NCBI RefSeq assembly: GCF_000703005.1
Contig: NZ_JNLH01000001.1
Span: 2,411,001-2,475,000, forward strand
DNA: 64,000 nt
From: Pseudobutyrivibrio ruminis HUN009
GTDB lineage: Bacteria > Bacillota > Clostridia > Lachnospirales > Lachnospiraceae
Reading direction: 5' to 3'
Positions 60,820-64,000 of this stretch are shown one piece after another. Below the pieces are notes generated by a model. It ran no database searches. It was not told the DNA's origin and saw only the letters and a program-made list of their open reading frames with translations. Within the stretch, counting starts at the first letter, position 1. Each line of letters opens with the position of its first letter. Both the position numbers and the translations under genes were made by a program.

Positions 60820-61989
60820 CTACATCCTAAGCATTAACTCACGATCAATAACTTCCCCATTTCGATAATAAACTCGAGGAACACGCTTGCTAACTGCACA
60901 AGTTAATTCGTAAGGAATAGTACCTGCACAAGCAGCTAAGTCATCAATACTGTTCTTCTCCCCAAATATTTCAACTTCACTTCCTACATCAACAGTAGGC
61001 ATATCTGTGATATCAATCATACACATGTCCATGCAAATTTTACCCCTAAGCTTTGCTGGACCTTCCTTTGTGTAAAGTGAACATTTATTAGAAAGACTTC
61101 TAAGAAATCCATCTGCATAACCATATGGCAAAACACCAATACGTGTTGGCTTGTCTGTAACAAACATTCCGCCGTAGCTGACAGCAGTTCCTTCTGGGTA
61201 AATCTTGATTGTGCTGACAGTTGTCTTCATAGTCATGGCTGGACGAAGTCCCATCTGATGAGCGAACTCACCGTATCCATATAATAACAGGCCTGGGCGC
61301 ACCATGTCTAGGTATGTTTCAGAAAATCTGGCAACTGCACCTGTATTGGCACAATGTCTGATCTTAAACTTGCTATCAAGCTGTTCTTCTACAGCAGAAA
61401 TGACTCTAGTGAATAACTCAAACTGATGCTTTGTGTAATCATCATTGGCCTGACCAAACTCATCTGCCTCTGCAAAGTGAGTGAATATTCCCTCTGCCTC
61501 AAGCCCTGGCATCTTGCAAGCTTCAACAATACCGCTGACACCTGTATCAAAATAGCCATTATCACAAAGATACCCTAAGCGGGACATTCCTGTATCAACT
61601 TTGATGTGAACCTTTAAAACCCCTCCGGCCTTCACCGCTTCTGCGCTGTACTCATCTGCCTTTGCTTTGCAGGTGATAGCCTGAGTGATTCCGTATTCGA
61701 TAAGACGAGGGACCTGCTCCTTTGGAGTATGTCCTAAAATAAGAATAGGCATCTTGATGCCATTTACGCGTAGCTCTAAAGCCTCATCTGCACTGCTGAC
61801 AGCAAGATAATCAGCTCCTAATTCCTCAAGGAGCTGACTAACTTGAATACTTCCGTGTCCATATGCATCGGCCTTTACTACGCCAAGAAACTTGACATCA
61901 CTGCCTATTTTTTCACGAATCTTTGTGTAATTATATGCGATGGCGTCGAGATTAACCTCGGCCCATGTACGTCTAAGTGTTGATTCCAT
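60820..61989 (-). CDS. alr: Alanine racemase
   Basis: The protein has 389 residues of PLP fold-type III. The PLP Lys is in VVKADAYGHGS, and the catalytic Tyr in TAVSYGGMFVT follows the pattern of Alr. KVDTGMSRLG and GKICMDMCMIDIT are conserved. It supplies D-alanine for the cell wall. Confidence 0.95.
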   Translation of the reverse strand: MESTLRRTWAEVNLDAIAYNYTKIREKIGSDVKFLGVVKADAYGHGSIQVSQLLEELGADYLAVSSADEALELRVNGIKMPILILGHTPKEQVPRLIEYGITQAITCKAKADEYSAEAVKAGGVLKVHIKVDTGMSRLGYLCDNGYFDTGVSGIVEACKMPGLEAEGIFTHFAEADEFGQANDDYTKHQFELFTRVISAVEEQLDSKFKIRHCANTGAVARFSETYLDMVRPGLLLYGYGEFAHQMGLRPAMTMKTTVSTIKIYPEGTAVSYGGMFVTDKPTRIGVLPYGYADGFLRSLSNKCSLYTKEGPAKLRGKICMDMCMIDITDMPTVDVGSEVEIFGEKNSIDDLAACAGTIPYELTCAVSKRVPRVYYRNGEVIDRELMLRM

Positions 61990-62049
61990 AATCGTATTGC
62001 TCCATTATCATTTAATGTTCAATACTATTATAGTCATTTATCTTAAAAA

Positions 62050-62784
62050 CTAAAGTACTTTTGACAAGAAGTCCTGTAATCTCTGAGACTTTGGAGCATC
62101 AAAAATTTCTGCTGGAGTTCCTTCTTCTTTGATTCCCATTTCATCAAAGAACAGTACTCTATCAGCAACTTCTCTTGCAAATCCCATTTCGTGAGTTACA
62201 ACTACCATTGTCATACCATCATCAGCCAGTTCCTTCATAAGGTTAAGGACTTCACCTACCATTTCAGGATCAAGTGCCGATGTCGGCTCATCAAACAAAA
62301 TAACCTCCGGATTCATAGCAAGTGTACGTGCAATAGCAATACGCTGCTTCTGTCCTCCAGAAAGACTGTCTGGATAAGCTGATGCCTTATCTGCTAGTCC
62401 AACTCGCTCAAGAAGCTCTGCAGCTTTCTTGTTTGCCTCTTCCTCTGTCATAAGACCAAGCTTTACTGGAGCAAGTGTAAGATTCTTTTGAATTGTAAGA
62501 TGTGGGAAAAGGTTGAAGTGCTGGAACACCATACCTACACGACGTCTTACATCATTTATATCTACTCCCTTTGCTGTGATATCCTCGCCATCAAGATAAA
62601 TCTTTCCATCTGTGAGATTCTCAAGCTGATTTAATGTACGAATGAATGTAGACTTTCCACAGCCTGATGGTCCGATGATAGCAATAACCTCGCCCTTTTC
62701 AATCTGCATATTTACATTTTTAAGAACTTCATTCTTTCCGAATGATTTTGATAAGTTTTCTACTTTAATTAATACTTCACTCAT
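62050..62784 (-). CDS. Polar amino acid ABC transporter ATPase (GlnQ-like)
   Basis: The protein has 244 residues with Walker A GPSGCGKSTFIRTLNQL, signature SLSGGQKQRIAIARTLA, Walker B VILFDEPTSALDPEMVGEV and switch His in VVTHEMGFA, the classic GlnQ/HisP type. It follows the fused receptor-permease gene by 11 bases. Confidence 0.93.
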   Translation of the reverse strand: MSEVLIKVENLSKSFGKNEVLKNVNMQIEKGEVIAIIGPSGCGKSTFIRTLNQLENLTDGKIYLDGEDITAKGVDINDVRRRVGMVFQHFNLFPHLTIQKNLTLAPVKLGLMTEEEANKKAAELLERVGLADKASAYPDSLSGGQKQRIAIARTLAMNPEVILFDEPTSALDPEMVGEVLNLMKELADDGMTMVVVTHEMGFAREVADRVLFFDEMGIKEEGTPAEIFDAPKSQRLQDFLSKVL

Positions 62785-62795
62785 GCTATCTCTCC

Positions 62796-64000
62796 TTAAT
62801 CAGCCTTTCTTTCTGTTTTGCGTAAGCTCTTTTCCCATTTACCAACAAGTACTGTAAGCAACTCTACGATAATGAGGTATACGAATGCTACAGCAACAAG
62901 TGGAAGGAAAGCTTCGTATGTCTGGCTTCGAATAATGTCACCACCACGAGTCAAATCTGTAAGACCGATGTAACCACAAATTGATGTTTCCTTAATAAGC
63001 ATGATGAACTCGTTTGCAAGAGCTGGTAAAACATTTTTGATAGCCTGTGGCAAGATGATGGCAGTCATTGTCTGCTTATGAGAAAGTCCAAGGCTTCGTC
63101 CTGCTTCCATCTGACCATTGTCGATAGACATGATACCACCACGCATAATCTCTGCCACATAAGCACCTGAGTTAATAGCAAAAGCAATAATTGCTACAAG
63201 CACCTTAGAAACATTAACTGACTTGAATACAACATAGTAAATAATCAAAAGCTGTACCATCATTGGTGTTCCACGAATGATAGTAAGATATACTTTACAA
63301 ATTCCATTAAGGATTACATGCGCTCCTGTTTTATCATATGAGACACGGATAACCGCTACAAAGAAACCAATCATTACACCAATAATTACAGCGCAAAGAG
63401 CAATTAAAAGTGTATTTCTAAGACCTGTTAGAAGATACTGATATCTGCCATCCTTTACAAAGTTCGCATAAAGCTTTTCTGTAAATGTCTGTCCATCAGC
63501 TGCTGCATTAGCATCCTTAACAATCATAACCTGCTTTGATGTGATATATGATGTAGAGAAATTAATAGATTTTGCACGCTCTTCTGTCATTGTCATTCCA
63601 GCAATACCAACATCTGCCTTATGAGAGCTAACTGCATTGATAATTGAATCAAACTCCATATCTTCTATTTCGATGCTCATACCAAGCTTATCACCAATGG
63701 CATGCATAATGTCCATATCGATACCAACTACTTCGCCACCATCATAGTATTCATATGGCTTAAAAGTAGCATTAGTAGCGACTACGATTGTGCCGTTTTC
63801 GTATGTAACTCCCTCAGGTGACTCATATGGAAACTTGCCCTTTGTATCATCTCCAATATAGTTAGAAATGATTGAATCAAGTGTGCCATCTTCCTGAAGT
63901 TCAGCAATAGCACCATTAACCTGCTCTAAAAGCTCATCATTATCCTTTGCAATACAGATTGCATATTCTTCCAATGCAAATGGCTCATCTAAGATTACAA
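62796..64000 (-). CDS. Amino acid ABC receptor-permease fusion, N-terminus beyond window edge
   Basis: The frame is open from the window edge (ILDEPFALEEYAICIAKDND) to a stop at 62796, giving about 401 residues. The first ~45 visible residues are the end of one SBP_bac_3 receptor domain (GAIAELQEDGTLDSIISNYI). A second receptor-type domain follows (NGTIVVATNATFKPYEYYDG, EFDSIINAVSSHKADVGIAG). The HisM/GlnP permease begins about residue 185 (YLLTGLRNTLLIALCAVIIG) with the EAA loop AGRSLGLSHKQTM. So two receptor units precede the permease in one chain. The cargo is a polar amino acid, unspecified. Confidence 0.88.
   Translation of the reverse strand, partial: VILDEPFALEEYAICIAKDNDELLEQVNGAIAELQEDGTLDSIISNYIGDDTKGKFPYESPEGVTYENGTIVVATNATFKPYEYYDGGEVVGIDMDIMHAIGDKLGMSIEIEDMEFDSIINAVSSHKADVGIAGMTMTEERAKSINFSTSYITSKQVMIVKDANAAADGQTFTEKLYANFVKDGRYQYLLTGLRNTLLIALCAVIIGVMIGFFVAVIRVSYDKTGAHVILNGICKVYLTIIRGTPMMVQLLIIYYVVFKSVNVSKVLVAIIAFAINSGAYVAEIMRGGIMSIDNGQMEAGRSLGLSHKQTMTAIILPQAIKNVLPALANEFIMLIKETSICGYIGLTDLTRGGDIIRSQTYEAFLPLVAVAFVYLIIVELLTVLVGKWEKSLRKTERKAD

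Noticed and set aside
1..64000. tRNA, rRNA, prophage, insertion sequence or toxin-antitoxin
   Set aside because: No transposase, integrase, cloverleaf-like segment or matching gene pair was seen on either strand by reading; a tRNAscan-SE or ISfinder run could still find something missed.

Overview
This window comes from a low-GC, tightly packed Firmicutes chromosome. The best fit is a motile, anaerobic gut or rumen member of the Lachnospiraceae (Butyrivibrio/Pseudobutyrivibrio-like). I infer this from the gene content: NfnAB, an anaerobic cobalamin pathway, lipoprotein-anchored receptors, a sigma-28 flagellin promoter, a TetM-like factor fused to a NYN nuclease, and AGGAGG-type ribosome sites. 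I see no tRNA, rRNA, CRISPR array, insertion sequence or prophage. Nearly all genes lie on the minus strand, and the order runs right to left within operons.

Layout, left to right. 1-2.1 kb: a TetR-family regulator and a GH2 glycosidase cut by the window edge. 2.2-3.2 kb: a 42-residue small protein gene with complete expression signals, then a ~690-bp imperfect palindrome lying between convergent gene ends. 3.2-5.5 kb: NfnAB electron-bifurcating transhydrogenase. 5.7-7.8 kb: two G3E (CobW/COG0523) metal GTPases, one with a histidine tract and one fused to a DUF1980-like domain. 8.0-11.2 kb: a glucose-type PTS permease with a leader attenuator and its own BglG-type antiterminator. 11.3-12.2 kb: a radical SAM gene that appears leaderless. 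12.2-32.0 kb: a ~19-kb cobalamin operon of 19 genes under one promoter and a B12 riboswitch. It starts with a lipoprotein-anchored CbiK cobaltochelatase and a corrinoid/siderophore-type ABC importer, runs through corrin-ring synthesis, and ends with nucleotide-loop assembly. No cbiL is present in it.

32.0-40.9 kb: a GGDEF/EAL protein and an argS-rsmF-yitT-(TetM-like/NYN) translation operon. 41-44.7 kb: a thioesterase, a 55-residue small protein, exonuclease III and a large flagellin. 44.7-49.4 kb: a MacB-type ABC exporter with two different adaptor proteins. 49.5-51.6 kb: PilZ, zinc-ribbon membrane and HD-domain proteins. 51.7-54.4 kb: folD, fchA, a 57-residue small protein and a PfkB kinase. 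54.5-59 kb: a third G3E GTPase and two tandem, divergent LeuC/LeuD-type dehydratase pairs. 59-64 kb: a YgjV-like protein, an EAL protein, alanine racemase, and a polar amino acid ABC transporter whose receptor and permease are fused.

The main themes are metal and corrinoid handling and c-di-GMP/motility. Metal and corrinoid handling is represented by three G3E GTPases, an exported cobaltochelatase and a B12 operon. The c-di-GMP/motility theme is represented by two EAL proteins, PilZ and flagellin. Functions are assigned from recognisable family motifs in the translations; no database search was run.
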